Of a stretch of DNA of 38,775 nt, positions 1-9,016 are shown piece after piece. The stretch's first letter is position 1. The number at the start of each line of letters is the position of its first letter. Source of the DNA: a virus; the IMG/VR virus record IMGVR_UViG_3300028610_002131, positions 1-38,775 of that record, one strand, 5' to 3'. The position numbers and the translations under genes were made by a program. Under the pieces are notes generated by a model. That model ran no database searches and was not told the origin of the DNA. It saw only the letters and a program-made list of their open reading frames with translations.

Positions 1-658
1 TCTCTCTGACATGCTGTTCTGCTTTCTCGGCTCGACCGATAAACAGAGCAACACGACCATTGAAACTAGCGGCTCCGGCCTGCGGCCTTACAAGTCGGTT
101 GCCACTAATGGCACGTGGCGTAAAGTCAATCTCCAGATTGGCTTGAGCGGCAAACGCACCGCCATCAATCATGCGAATGACACCACGCTCGAGGTCAACA
201 ATTTCCCAGTCGGTGTCTTCCACATACACCGGAGTACCTGATGGTCCCTTGACCGCTTCAACTGAAGTGATGCCGTACATCCAGGTACCAGCAGCATTAA
301 CTAGCTTCACTAGTTTGCCTGGTGTCTGGTTGGCATGAACAACACTTGTGAGTGGTGTTGCTACCTGTGAGAAAGACTGAACCCCGTCGCCCGCAAAAAG
401 GATGTTGAGGTTATCCGGACTGAAGTTCGCTACAGTCAGGTTGTACGTCTCTTCAAAAGAGATCGTGACCTCATCAACCTTCTTGAGAATACCGCCATCG
501 GGATCGCGCAGCGTCGCCTGCTCGGTCTCGACGGCTGGCTCAACCTCTGTTATGACGCCAAAGTCTAACAGTGGTTGAATCACGCCACCAATTGCATCGC
601 GAACGATGAAAACTCGGGCACCTGCGACCCAAAACTCTTGAGCCCCTGATACGGCCAT
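1..658 (-). CDS. Tail tube-like major tail protein (3' end missing)
   Basis: This is an open frame that runs off the left edge, so the C terminus is missing; 219 codons are visible, starting MAVSGAQEFWVAGARVF. The translation is acidic and beta-rich, with segments such as ITEVEPAVETEQATL and FEETYNLTVANFSPDNL, as in phage tail tube subunits. Tube subunits polymerise into the hollow tail. Position supports the call: it lies directly after the connector and tail-terminator-like genes, where the tube gene usually sits. The ATG at 658 is preceded by GAAAGGAACTC, a good ribosome site. No decisive motif is visible, so it could be another abundant tail protein. Confidence 0.6.
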   Translation of the reverse strand, partial: MAVSGAQEFWVAGARVFIVRDAIGGVIQPLLDFGVITEVEPAVETEQATLRDPDGGILKKVDEVTISFEETYNLTVANFSPDNLNILFAGDGVQSFSQVATPLTSVVHANQTPGKLVKLVNAAGTWMYGITSVEAVKGPSGTPVYVEDTDWEIVDLERGVIRMIDGGAFAAQANLEIDFTPRAISGNRLVRPQAGAASFNGRVALFIGRAEKAEQHVRE

Positions 659-669
659 TTGAGTTCCTT

Positions 670-1095
670 TCAGTAAGAAATCATGAACGTAACAACGTAA
701 CCTTGAACATTAAAATCGGCACTGTGCCATTCGACACTACCTTGCAATTCGGAGTTGATGATGACGTTATCGTTCTCTGTTGTAAACCTTTTCAGAGCAC
801 TTAACGCATCGACCATATCCTGTTCCAGAACATCTAATGTTTCATCATCAATATCCTCCTTAGCAGCAGGTCCAGGGATCCTAGTCCCTACCGTGAGAAC
901 CAGAGTAGTTTGCGTAGGATTCTGACTGGACGCGGGAAAATTCTCAGGACAACGTACCGAAACCGCAAATGACTTAGGCCATGCAAATGTATCCCAGAGA
1001 ATTGCTCCTCTGCGTACAAAATACTTATTGCTATCCAGATCCCTCAGGATACGAAGTAGTTCTTTGAGCCAACGATGTCTTGGAGTAAATGCCAT
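670..1095 (-). CDS. Tail terminator / tail completion-like protein
   Basis: A 141-residue protein with an N-terminal amphipathic helix (RWLKELLRILRDL) followed by alternating strands, the layout of small tail-terminator proteins that cap the tube and join it to the neck. No signature motif is visible, so the call rests on size, fold-like pattern and place between an HK97 gp10-like gene and the tail tube. Its ATG overlaps the stop of the upstream gene by one base, which suggests translational coupling. Confidence 0.5.
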   Translation of the reverse strand: MAFTPRHRWLKELLRILRDLDSNKYFVRRGAILWDTFAWPKSFAVSVRCPENFPASSQNPTQTTLVLTVGTRIPGPAAKEDIDDETLDVLEQDMVDALSALKRFTTENDNVIINSELQGSVEWHSADFNVQGYVVTFMISY

Positions 1096-1868
1096 TAGAA
1101 AATCTGAAACGTATCACGTGTTGATATGAGTGTTTCTGCTCTTCTTGCAGAGGCTTCAATCATTTCTCCCTGTCTCAAGATATCAAGATTCTCAATTCTC
1201 TCTAGCAACTTCTTCATGATCGTGGGAAAGTATTCCTCCACTCCTCTGCGTACGTAAAATCGTGGCTTGACTTTAACAAACGTCAGCAGGAAGAAAATTG
1301 GAGTGAGGCCACTAAAGTCTGGCTTTCGTTCCTCTGCTATTGCAGATTCACGCTCTTCCTGAAAAGCTATTGCACTAACTAACTTGCCTGCGACATTGTT
1401 GTTCATTCCTCCTAATTTGCCAAACATAAGTGCTTGAAGATCCTCGCCCAGATCTCTAACAGACATCTTTGCCGCATCTCCAACATTTGCAGGCACCGTC
1501 AGAAATCTTGCATTTACAGGCGTGATATCGGGAATAGCACTCCTAGGATTTTCGCTCCTTGTACCCACCTCAAGTACCACGGCTCTTTGCTCTACCTTTG
1601 ACGGGCCAATAATACTAACTGTTAACAGTGCGGCTTGACTTCTTCCTGCAGTGCCACCTCCAACTATAGACTTCTTGATCTGTCCTGTACGTGACTGTAT
1701 GCCTCTAGAATCCATAGTCTTGCGTACGAACGCAGCAACCTCTGGCCCAAGATCTTGTTTGAAGAATAATGTAAGATCTGCTCGTAGCCTTTTAGCCCGC
1801 ACATTGATCTCACGTGCAAGTTTATCCAGGTTTGGCCTGGTGATGACTTTGAAAGCAATTGCGGCCAT
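1095..1868 (-). CDS. HK97 gp10-like head-tail/neck protein
   Basis: A 257-residue protein. The first half (about 1-130) has the pattern of the HK97 gp10 family: a basic helix (LAREINVRAKRLRADL), a segment on resisting or aligning with the tail (FVRKTMDSRGIQSRTGQIKKSI), then a strand with VVLEVGTRS. The usual family length is 110-150, so the C-terminal half is an extension. That half includes a YVRRGVEEYFPTIMKKLLERI helix. Members act in tail completion or at the neck. Its start and the upstream stop share TAATG, which fits a coupled connector operon. Confidence 0.55.
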   Translation of the reverse strand: MAAIAFKVITRPNLDKLAREINVRAKRLRADLTLFFKQDLGPEVAAFVRKTMDSRGIQSRTGQIKKSIVGGGTAGRSQAALLTVSIIGPSKVEQRAVVLEVGTRSENPRSAIPDITPVNARFLTVPANVGDAAKMSVRDLGEDLQALMFGKLGGMNNNVAGKLVSAIAFQEERESAIAEERKPDFSGLTPIFFLLTFVKVKPRFYVRRGVEEYFPTIMKKLLERIENLDILRQGEMIEASARRAETLISTRDTFQIF

Positions 1869-2503
1869 TATAGAGAATTGAGCCTGAATGTTCTCGCAAG
1901 ATCTCGGAACAAGGGGTGAACACTCGAGTTGCGCAACCCAACGGCACCACTTTCTGGCCCGCCCAATGCTACGCTAGTTGCGATTACATTTTCCCTCTTG
2001 TTACGTTCATATTGATATACTGCTTGGACGAGTAGTGCTTCTTTAATAGCTTCCCCTTGATCATGAACAGTAATAAGCGTACTCGCATTGTATCCTCCTG
2101 TAAGCTCAAATTTTAGCCAGTTGTCGGGATGACGCCAATCGATAAAGAACCAGTTGGATCCCGCAGTTTGGAGTATAGTCACCTGACCTGTATCCATATC
2201 GATTACATAATCAGTATCCCTGGTAAGCGTAACGGTGAAATCTGCTGGCTCTGTTTCTCCGTCCGCCCAACTAACAAGCTGGGCTACAGAGAGCGGATAC
2301 AGAGGAAGCATAACTACTTTCTCAAATTCATCGAGTTCCGTTCTCCACGCATAAGCAATTCGTGCGTCCCATAGTCGTTTGGTCTGAACCTCCCACTGTG
2401 CGGTTACAATCTTACCGAGACGTTCTGCTTCTACGTCTCTGGTAGGTGGCCAACCCAGAGCATTTCGTACATCTTGTGTATTTACTAACATATCTTGACT
2501 CAC
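1868..2503 (-). CDS. Head-tail connector (adaptor) protein
   Basis: A 211-residue protein. The N terminus (NTQDVRNALGWPPTRDVEAERLGKIVTAQWEVQTKRLW) and the C-terminal helix (IKEALLVQAVYQYERNK) resemble gp6-type connectors, which are built from helices that pack below the portal; the middle is a beta insertion. It is expected to form a ring joining portal and tail. The start is GTG at 2503, sharing GTGA with the stop of the gene before it; an ATG at 2491 is the alternative. The placement after the capsid and before gp10-like and terminator-like genes is standard for a connector. Confidence 0.55.
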   Translation of the reverse strand: MSQDMLVNTQDVRNALGWPPTRDVEAERLGKIVTAQWEVQTKRLWDARIAYAWRTELDEFEKVVMLPLYPLSVAQLVSWADGETEPADFTVTLTRDTDYVIDMDTGQVTILQTAGSNWFFIDWRHPDNWLKFELTGGYNASTLITVHDQGEAIKEALLVQAVYQYERNKRENVIATSVALGGPESGAVGLRNSSVHPLFRDLARTFRLNSL

Positions 2504-2850
2504 ACAGGTAATGCGACTATAGGCTCAACGATGAATATAAAAGTGTCAGATACAATTATGGGACTTGTTTTTATCCAAAAATCTGCTACATAAGTACCAG
2601 GAGCCAAATTTCCTAGATGAGTAGAATTGAATGTTATACGCACCTCATCTGTCGGACCATCTACAACCAGTTCAGGATCCGTTTCGCTTATCGAAACAAG
2701 AATTACTGAATCTACCATTGCTACCTTGATGCCAAAGTTTACCTCTTCACTACCACTCAGAGGCACCACCACTTCATCTTCATCAATAAATTTGAAGTGC
2801 ATCGTGCCTGTAAAACCTTGCTTGAACCGAAATTCACGGAGGGTACTCAT
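2500..2850 (-). CDS. Small beta-rich virion-associated protein
   Basis: A 116-residue protein with a regular strand pattern (FRFKQGFTGTMHFKF, NFGIKVAMVDSVILVSI, VADFWIKTSPIIVSDTFIFIVEP), suggesting an immunoglobulin-like or similar beta sandwich. Such small domains occur in phages as decoration or adaptor proteins, but I do not recognise the family. It begins immediately after the stop of a 56-residue gene and overlaps the connector start, so it belongs to the morphogenesis operon. Confidence 0.6.
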   Translation of the reverse strand: MSTLREFRFKQGFTGTMHFKFIDEDEVVVPLSGSEEVNFGIKVAMVDSVILVSISETDPELVVDGPTDEVRITFNSTHLGNLAPGTYVADFWIKTSPIIVSDTFIFIVEPIVALPV

Positions 2851-3021
2851 CTACGGTGTCTCCGTTCCATGCGAGATTCTCGTTGGCAACGTAATTGACC
2901 GTTTTATTGGTGCCCTGAGTATGAACGGACTACCAGCAGGAGCAGGATTTGCTAGATCCTCTAGCTCAGCTTCCCTGTCCCTATCAACATCAGGACTGAC
3001 CCATGGATTTTGTTCGGTCAT
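2851..3021 (-). CDS. Small hypothetical protein (56 aa) in the connector operon
   Basis: A short gene encoding 56 residues: MTEQNPWVSPDVDRDREAEL at the N terminus, a Pro/Ala linker, then a basic tail (RAPIKRSITLPTRI). A ribosome site (GGAG, 7 bases upstream) precedes the ATG at 3021, and its TAG stop abuts the ATG of the next gene at 2850. Without it the operon would have a 240-base hole. Function unknown; the acidic-to-basic layout suggests a disordered virion or assembly peptide. Confidence 0.6.
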   Translation of the reverse strand: MTEQNPWVSPDVDRDREAELEDLANPAPAGSPFILRAPIKRSITLPTRISHGTETP

Positions 3022-3090
3022 TACATACTCCGAAAACCCTGGCGAGCCTTGTCAGCCCGCCAAGGCGGCATGAACACACCGCAGGATACG

Positions 3091-3573
3091 CTATCGCGCA
3101 CCCACGCCGTGAATCGCAGAGAATGCGTTGCCGCCAAGATTGGCAGCAACGGCATCCGCAACTACAGGAGCATCATACGGCTCACCCAGCCGCATTAGTA
3201 CGCTCAAGTCCATAGCCAGAACACCGATCGTCGCTACAGCCCGCAGGTGGGATGTATTGAGTGGCAGTTCGACGTTGTAGATGAGACCGCGAAAAACGGT
3301 ATCATCATCAGTACCAGGCACAACCGCTGGGAACGCCACAACCGTTACACCATCATCACCCAGAAGATCAGCGAACGTGGTACCGTCCGTTGAGCTCTGA
3401 ATTTTGACGATACAGGTTGTGGTACTGCCCAAGGTGCCGTAATTGGCAATCACTTCCGTCTTGCGGAAGTTTGAGATTGCAACCGCAGCACCATTGACTG
3501 TGCCCGTACTGTACGCATCTGCGTCAAGTGAAGCCACAACACTTGACTTTTCCGTGAGTGTATTGGCAGGCAT
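3091..3573 (-). CDS. Putative capsid decoration / minor head protein
   Basis: A 160-residue protein, mostly beta-rich and rich in Ala, Val, Thr and Asp, lacking Cys clusters or basic patches. It lies directly downstream of the major capsid gene, the usual place of decoration proteins. The ribosome site AGGAAAGGAGGCAGC before the ATG is one of the strongest in the window, which fits high expression. A GC-rich hairpin separates it from the capsid gene. The family is not recognised, so decoration is inferred from context only. Confidence 0.5.
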   Translation of the reverse strand: MPANTLTEKSSVVASLDADAYSTGTVNGAAVAISNFRKTEVIANYGTLGSTTTCIVKIQSSTDGTTFADLLGDDGVTVVAFPAVVPGTDDDTVFRGLIYNVELPLNTSHLRAVATIGVLAMDLSVLMRLGEPYDAPVVADAVAANLGGNAFSAIHGVGAR

Positions 3574-3599
3574 TGCTGCCTCCTTTCCTGAGGGGAGCT

Positions 3600-3620
3600 C
3601 CCGGGAGGATCACTCCCGGG
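3600..3620 (-). other. Perfect 8-bp hairpin between capsid and decoration-like genes
   Basis: CCCGGGAG pairs with CTCCCGGG around a 5-base loop. It lies in the 84-base gap after the capsid stop, just upstream of the next ribosome site. There is no T-run on the minus strand after it, so it is more likely an mRNA-stability or processing element, or a partial attenuator, than a full terminator. Confidence 0.5.
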
Positions 3621-3657
3621 GAACGCCCAGAGGGATTTGACTATCCAGTGCTCACAT

Positions 3658-5052
3658 TTACACCGGATATGAGAAGACTCGAACATCACGGGCGAACAGG
3701 ATAGCTTCAGTGTGCCGGAAAGCAATATCCATGTACATCCGCATCTTGATGGACCGCAGATCAGCAAACCAGTTCTGGCCAGCAAGCCCTTGGTCACTCA
3801 GGATCTCGACCCCGCCCCATCTACCGACCACGCACTCGGACCAGTTGCCGAAGAATAGGTCAGTATAGGTAGTGGCACTACCTGGGGTGGTTGCGGAGAC
3901 CGTTCTATTCGCAGCGATCTGGGTGGTCTTATCAAAGTCACCCAGAAGATCCGCCAAGGCCCGCATCGTCAGTGGCGGCAGACCCGCCAGATACGGTCCA
4001 GGCTCCACGCCTTCAACATCCTGACTTGAGAAGTTCAGAACACGAAGGTTCGCGAGGTCTCTGAAGAATGACGGACTACTGATCCATGCAGCCGTGTTAT
4101 TGATGGTAACCTTAGCATTCTCCAGCTGGAGCATCATCAAGTTCATCTTCGACCAGTCACCACGTCCACCAATGGGAGTTCCCCCAGGAGCAGTTGTGGT
4201 TCCATTCTCGAAGTAGAACTGACTGATGTTGGGGTCGTTGATGATACCACGCGGCTCAAAGTTCGTGCCTGACCCGAAGGGGATAACACGATCAATCTCC
4301 GCAGCGGCAACCCGACGCATGTCGTTCCTCAACAGGCTGTCGAACCCGAAGCTTGCCCTGGTGGCCATCTCATCCGTAAGCGTGGTCAGGAGTCCCAATT
4401 TCTTGGGGTCTAACGTCACGACTGCGGTGGTGGGCTCTGATGCCGTGTACGGCACCTTTTCCCCAATCCAGAACGCGACCATACCAGAGTTGAACTTCGG
4501 AATGCGAACCTTCGCACCAGTCAAGCCGGTGATCAAGCTCACACGAGTACGACCCGTCGTTGCATCCAAGGCAAGGAACACACTGTCCTCGTACAGAGCC
4601 TCAATGACATCAGCGATGACCTGGTCCGGCACGAACCAGCCACCTTCCGAGTCAATGCCTGCGACATTCTTAGCAATGTCGGTAGTCTGCTTCATGATCT
4701 CGTGCTCTTTGGTATCCTTCCACATCGACCAGTTGGTCGCTGCTCCGGCAAGAGCCTTGATGAGATTGAAGTCACGACCTTCATCCTCAATACCCGAGAT
4801 GTACAGACCACCTCGGTCCTTACGGATCTGATCTTTGAGAGTCTCCTGACCAGACTTGATCTCATCGATCCTGCTCAGGATGTCCTTCAGATCTATGCCG
4901 TCTAGCACATCGCTGACGGCCTTGTAAGACCCGATCATCCTCTTCTGTTCCTCGACGGTAACCTCAAGCTTCGAGATGCGGCTGAGAAGCTTATCACGCT
5001 CCTCCTGCCGCTTCTTGACTCTTGCGGCTTTTTCCTCTTCAGTCAAAGGCAT
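3658..5052 (-). CDS. Major capsid protein, HK97 fold, with N-terminal delta domain
   Basis: A 464-residue protein with the HK97 capsid layout. Residues 1-80 are a charged coiled coil (delta/scaffold domain; EEKAARVKKRQEERDKL, EIKSGQETLKDQIRK), which is normally removed by the prohead protease. The fold follows: DSVFLALDATTG, an E-loop region, VTLDPKKLGLLTTLTDEM in the spine region, and FGSGTNFEPRGIIND, a typical P-domain/A-domain signature. It forms the icosahedral shell. The gene lies directly after the protease gene, the standard order, and has AGGAGG 8 bases upstream of its ATG. Confidence 0.9.
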   Translation of the reverse strand: MPLTEEEKAARVKKRQEERDKLLSRISKLEVTVEEQKRMIGSYKAVSDVLDGIDLKDILSRIDEIKSGQETLKDQIRKDRGGLYISGIEDEGRDFNLIKALAGAATNWSMWKDTKEHEIMKQTTDIAKNVAGIDSEGGWFVPDQVIADVIEALYEDSVFLALDATTGRTRVSLITGLTGAKVRIPKFNSGMVAFWIGEKVPYTASEPTTAVVTLDPKKLGLLTTLTDEMATRASFGFDSLLRNDMRRVAAAEIDRVIPFGSGTNFEPRGIINDPNISQFYFENGTTTAPGGTPIGGRGDWSKMNLMMLQLENAKVTINNTAAWISSPSFFRDLANLRVLNFSSQDVEGVEPGPYLAGLPPLTMRALADLLGDFDKTTQIAANRTVSATTPGSATTYTDLFFGNWSECVVGRWGGVEILSDQGLAGQNWFADLRSIKMRMYMDIAFRHTEAILFARDVRVFSYPV

Positions 5053-5078
5053 AATGATGCCTCCTGTGTTCGTTGTGA

Positions 5079-6335
5079 TTAGTCACTGTCCCCAAAGATT
5101 TCTTCGAGATATGAGGAACCCACAGGCTGTGACCGACCATCAGGATCGGACTCAACAGATTCATCATCATCTTCGTCGTCATCATTGAGTTCGTCCAACA
5201 ATTCATCGTCGTCCTCGTCGTCGTCGTCATCATCCTTATCTTCAGGATCTTGTTTCCCTCGTACTGAGTCTTGGATCGTTCCGTCCGTTGGGTACAGAGC
5301 AACCAACCCAGCCTTAAGATTCTTGAACCATCCGATAAGTTCCTCGGCCACTTTGGCCTGAACTTCTTTGATCTCGTCGATCTGTTTTTGGAGCCTTTCA
5401 ATCGATACATAGTTGCAAACAGAATCATCCAGAGCAACCGTTGTCGTTGGCTCCTTGACTTCATCGGGGAAGAGCTCCTTGAACACATCACAAACGGTCT
5501 TGTCAAATCCACTCGTCAGTATCCCGATAGACTCTTCATGCAACAAATCTTCTTTGTGACGAGCAGCAACAAGATATCGCACCATATCTTGGTGATCCGC
5601 CTTGAGGAAGCCCGAGTCTCTTGATGCCTTGAGGCTATTGAGTACATGTGCTCCCTCGTTACAGGCAACAGCACAGGTAGAAGTCTCGATCAACTTACTC
5701 CTATCGAAGATCAAGCCCCACCGACCAAGACCTAGCTTTGCCCGTTCATCCTCATCCTCGACATGGATGATCTTTAGCGGGAGGAATCCTACACTCGTCT
5801 CTGTGAGAAAGCGTGCCTTGACCATATTCCTGATCAATTCACCCATAGGATTAACATCTTGCGGTGCAAACAAGAATACCTGTAACAAAGCGGGTCCCTT
5901 GAAGTCCTCTTCGTTACGCTTGACTATGTCCCATCTGACAGATCGACCTATTGGCAGTCCTGCCCAGTTATGAGCGTGGAGAACTCGACTGAGCTTTTCA
6001 TAACGAGAAAAGTCCCAGTTCTGACGCACGATATCTCCATCGCCATCTACTCGCTCATCACTAGTCCAGAACAATTCAGAGCGACCAACAAAGTCATCTC
6101 TCCAAGGCATACCACGAGCTTCGACCAAAGTCTTCAGTTCATCCGCTGAGGGAAGTTTGTGACGACCTTTGTCTACTACGATCCCTGTCGGAGAGCTAGG
6201 CTCAATGATATAGCCTTCCTCCGAATGCGTGCGAATGGCGGGACCAGAAGGATGTTCACGTGCACGTTGCGTTATGAACTTGTAGATCTCATCCGGATCT
6301 TCGATTACTCTTGCACTCTTGATTACTTCGGGCAT
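5079..6335 (-). CDS. Prohead serine protease (S78-like) fused to scaffold-like C terminus
   Basis: A 418-residue protein. Residues about 85-190 match the HK97 prohead protease family: SDERVDGDGDIV (92-103), a His near LHAHNW (120-122), PIGRS (128-132) and the nucleophile-type TETSVGF (178-184, candidate Ser181). This protease digests the scaffold/delta domain and itself during capsid maturation. Family members are usually 180-250 residues; here a coiled coil (about 305-345) and a very acidic Asp/Glu tail (about 367-400) follow, as expected for a built-in scaffold. AAGGAG precedes the ATG. It stands between the portal and capsid genes, the standard position. Confidence 0.85.
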   Translation of the reverse strand: MPEVIKSARVIEDPDEIYKFITQRAREHPSGPAIRTHSEEGYIIEPSSPTGIVVDKGRHKLPSADELKTLVEARGMPWRDDFVGRSELFWTSDERVDGDGDIVRQNWDFSRYEKLSRVLHAHNWAGLPIGRSVRWDIVKRNEEDFKGPALLQVFLFAPQDVNPMGELIRNMVKARFLTETSVGFLPLKIIHVEDEDERAKLGLGRWGLIFDRSKLIETSTCAVACNEGAHVLNSLKASRDSGFLKADHQDMVRYLVAARHKEDLLHEESIGILTSGFDKTVCDVFKELFPDEVKEPTTTVALDDSVCNYVSIERLQKQIDEIKEVQAKVAEELIGWFKNLKAGLVALYPTDGTIQDSVRGKQDPEDKDDDDDDEDDDELLDELNDDDEDDDESVESDPDGRSQPVGSSYLEEIFGDSD

Positions 6336-6349
6336 GGACGCTCTCCTTG

Positions 6350-8794
6350 TCAGCCTACTGGTACAAGAACACAGCGGCAGTTTATGACTTGCCTCGGCGG
6401 ACCATCCGGATCCGTCGGGTAGAGGAGGGTGCCCGGTTCACCGAGATCCTCCATGAAATTGTGACCGATATTCTGGGGTCCTGTACTGCCCAAGATAACA
6501 TGGGCTTCACGAACCTTTTCGTCACCAGCAGTTGCCCAGACAACTCGTTTGACACCTTCTGCTGCAAAGATCAATGAACGGACTCCGCTCATAGTTTGTG
6601 CTGTCTCTGTTCGGGCAATACGAAGCTCACGGAACGGACTTACCTGTTGGTTGAATACCTGACGAATACTATTCTGAAGCTGATCGAATCCCGCTCCCTC
6701 AATTATAGCCGTGGCGATGGCCGCACGAAGAGCTCGTCTGATTGTACCATTGACACTACGAATCATTACCGACCTGCGTCGTAGAAAAGTCTCTACCTGT
6801 ATGTCTGTCGGGTCAAACTGGAAAAACCTTCCTAACTCACTTTCCGTAAAGTCCGTGATATCCTCAATCATCTTGGAGTACAGAGGTGCGGTACGTGCTG
6901 TAATGTCCAATCCTGCTCGCTCTAGATTGAAGAGTATAGTCTCTATCTCCTCGGGAGTAAAGAGATCCTTGTTCACCTTTGATCCAGATGCTACTCGGTC
7001 TAGCTTATCCCTAGACACTCGTTCAAAGTTGATGAGTGTTTCTCTGCGTAAATTGAACACATGATTACGAAAACGCTTGCGGAATAACTTTTCATGTGCC
7101 CCAACAAGCTTCGCAAACGCATCACGTATTCGATTGGTATCCTTGGTAACCTGATCAAACCAAACCTTACTCGTCATACCACGTTTATGAGCTAGTGAAG
7201 AACCCTCTGGTCGTTCAAATCTTAATCGAGGCAAAGCCTGTTCATCCTCCTCATCTCCCGGCTCTTCATCTGGAGGCGGAGCATTCGGATCAACAACCGT
7301 ATCCTCCGGAGGATCTTCTGCATCTTCTAAGATACGATCAATCGTTGTCAGCAACGGCGGGACCAAAGCCTCTTCGCTACCATCGTAATCCGCTACATCG
7401 ATCCCCACTAGCTCTAGAGCCTGGCCCGGTGGCATATGGATCTCTTGGCCTGTAAGCTCCTTGACTGTCTTTACTTTCGAAGTGATATCCTCTTGAAGTG
7501 CTTCGACATCCTCTAGCTTAAACGCAGCAACCGTTGAATCTGGTTCAATAACCATAATCGTTTTATCAATCACACTCTCGTAGTATCGCACTCTTGGCAG
7601 CAACGAGCGTTGCCAGAAGGCTCGATCCTGCGCAAGATGCGTGGCATGATTGATGTCCTCCGTCAAGCCAAGCACTGACTTGTTCGTCCGGAGAACCGCC
7701 ATAACCGTTTCCCGATTGAATGACTGGAGATCGAAAAACTGCATCTCCTCTGGAGTCATTCCCGTCTTCGTCCATTTAAGATCCCCATCAAGTACCGCAA
7801 TCTTTCGACGAGAATGGGGACCTCCATGACGATCATTCCACTTCTTGATGATCTTTCGTTTCTCTCTGGGATCAATTGGCTCGGCACTCGTCAGAATACC
7901 ACCAGGATCTGCTCCGTTTTCAAGAACAGCAGTGTTAACCTGTTGCGCCATTATATCTTGAATGATAGCTCCAGCTGCTGGATTGATAAGGCTGAGACCT
8001 TCAACCACATGATCCATATTGAAGTTGCGAAAATGAACAACTTCCTGCATCATCAGTCTAATTGATTGACCATTTGCTCCAACGCCTAGACCCTCAGATT
8101 TTCCCGTGACATCAAATTGCCATCCTACTTGAACGCCTGTACCTTGATCAATTAATGGCTTCATGTCCACAGGATGAAGTACAAGGATCCGTTCAATACG
8201 ATCCCCAGGAAACCATGGCGCACCGCTCTCTGTCACCAACCACCAATAACAGTTACCTGCTAGCTGATAGTATACGTCTGTCGCTTTCCACAACGTCACT
8301 CCGGCCATACGAGGATTAGGATTGCGGAACAACTTACTAAGCGGATGATCTGTATCTTCTTCTAGAGCCTTGATATGTTTGCCAGTAAACCGCCGTTTGG
8401 TATGAGTATGACGTTGGAGTATACTACGGTTCTTGCCCCTGTTAGGAATCCACGCGGAAGTATGTTTGACTCGGCCGCGTCGTAGAGATTGCTTTGCACG
8501 CCTAGTCTGTTCTGCTTCCGTCTCCTCCCATATCAGGAAATCTACCTGAGCAATATTATCTGCGTTCGCGGCCGCAGATGCAAAAACCCACGCATGATTG
8601 CAATACGGCTGCTTTGCACGTGAGGCAGCAGGACTACGAGTATCCCTAAGAGCCATTTCAAATAGCTGACTCTTCTGGATCGATTGCCAAGTCTTCTCTT
8701 CCTTCAGGCTAAGAGGCCCATCAGAAACTTCCCCGATAGGGACTAGCTCTTGGCCTTGTGGCCCTAGAAGGTATTTGGGCTTTTCCTGCGGCAT
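6350..8794 (-). CDS. Portal protein fused to a MuF-like minor head domain
   Basis: An 814-residue protein. Residues about 130-480 follow the portal family: WKATDVYYQLAGNCYWWLV, the DMKPL segment, GVGANGQSIRLMMQEVVHFRNFN and the ENGADPGGILTS segment. The portal forms the dodecameric DNA gate. An acidic Pro/Glu linker (about 485-530) follows. The C-terminal end is a MuF/SPP1 gp7 domain with IARTETAQT and YPTDPDGPPRQVINCRC (NCRC at 805-808). In most phages these are two genes (about 500 and 250-400 residues), so this is a fusion. The start sits 4 bases past a small upstream gene and lacks a clear ribosome site. Confidence 0.88.
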   Translation of the reverse strand: MPQEKPKYLLGPQGQELVPIGEVSDGPLSLKEEKTWQSIQKSQLFEMALRDTRSPAASRAKQPYCNHAWVFASAAANADNIAQVDFLIWEETEAEQTRRAKQSLRRGRVKHTSAWIPNRGKNRSILQRHTHTKRRFTGKHIKALEEDTDHPLSKLFRNPNPRMAGVTLWKATDVYYQLAGNCYWWLVTESGAPWFPGDRIERILVLHPVDMKPLIDQGTGVQVGWQFDVTGKSEGLGVGANGQSIRLMMQEVVHFRNFNMDHVVEGLSLINPAAGAIIQDIMAQQVNTAVLENGADPGGILTSAEPIDPREKRKIIKKWNDRHGGPHSRRKIAVLDGDLKWTKTGMTPEEMQFFDLQSFNRETVMAVLRTNKSVLGLTEDINHATHLAQDRAFWQRSLLPRVRYYESVIDKTIMVIEPDSTVAAFKLEDVEALQEDITSKVKTVKELTGQEIHMPPGQALELVGIDVADYDGSEEALVPPLLTTIDRILEDAEDPPEDTVVDPNAPPPDEEPGDEEDEQALPRLRFERPEGSSLAHKRGMTSKVWFDQVTKDTNRIRDAFAKLVGAHEKLFRKRFRNHVFNLRRETLINFERVSRDKLDRVASGSKVNKDLFTPEEIETILFNLERAGLDITARTAPLYSKMIEDITDFTESELGRFFQFDPTDIQVETFLRRRSVMIRSVNGTIRRALRAAIATAIIEGAGFDQLQNSIRQVFNQQVSPFRELRIARTETAQTMSGVRSLIFAAEGVKRVVWATAGDEKVREAHVILGSTGPQNIGHNFMEDLGEPGTLLYPTDPDGPPRQVINCRCVLVPVG

Positions 8795-8797
8795 AGC

Positions 8798-9016
8798 TTA
8801 TATCCCGAATAAATGCGCGTGGGTGTGATAGACAGCTGCGGCCATCCCCTTCTCTACAGGAGTCAATCCACGTGCTGGCTTAGGCTTCTTAGGAGCAGCG
8901 GGATCTGACGCCAAGCACATTCTCAGCGGCAATATGCTGATTGGTTCAATCACTTTACGTGATGGCCTCTTTACAGTACGACGGACGGTCTTTCTGGTAG
9001 CTTTTTTCTTGCTCAT
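8798..9016 (-). CDS. Small basic hypothetical protein
   Basis: A 72-residue protein with a strongly basic N terminus (SKKKATRKTVRRTVKRPSRK) and a short helix near the end (PVEKGMAAAVYHTHAHL). The basic tail suggests nucleic acid binding, but no domain is recognised. Its ATG overlaps the upstream stop (ATGA), and its stop lies next to the portal start, so it is part of the packaging/head operon. Confidence 0.6.
   Translation of the reverse strand: MSKKKATRKTVRRTVKRPSRKVIEPISILPLRMCLASDPAAPKKPKPARGLTPVEKGMAAAVYHTHAHLFGI

Noticed and set aside
3001-3215. Plus-strand frames near the decoration-like gene
   Set aside because: They lie opposite the virion genes, have no ribosome sites and no recognisable content.
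5271-5624. Plus-strand frame within the protease gene
   Set aside because: It is the opposite-strand shadow of a gene with clear S78 protease motifs.
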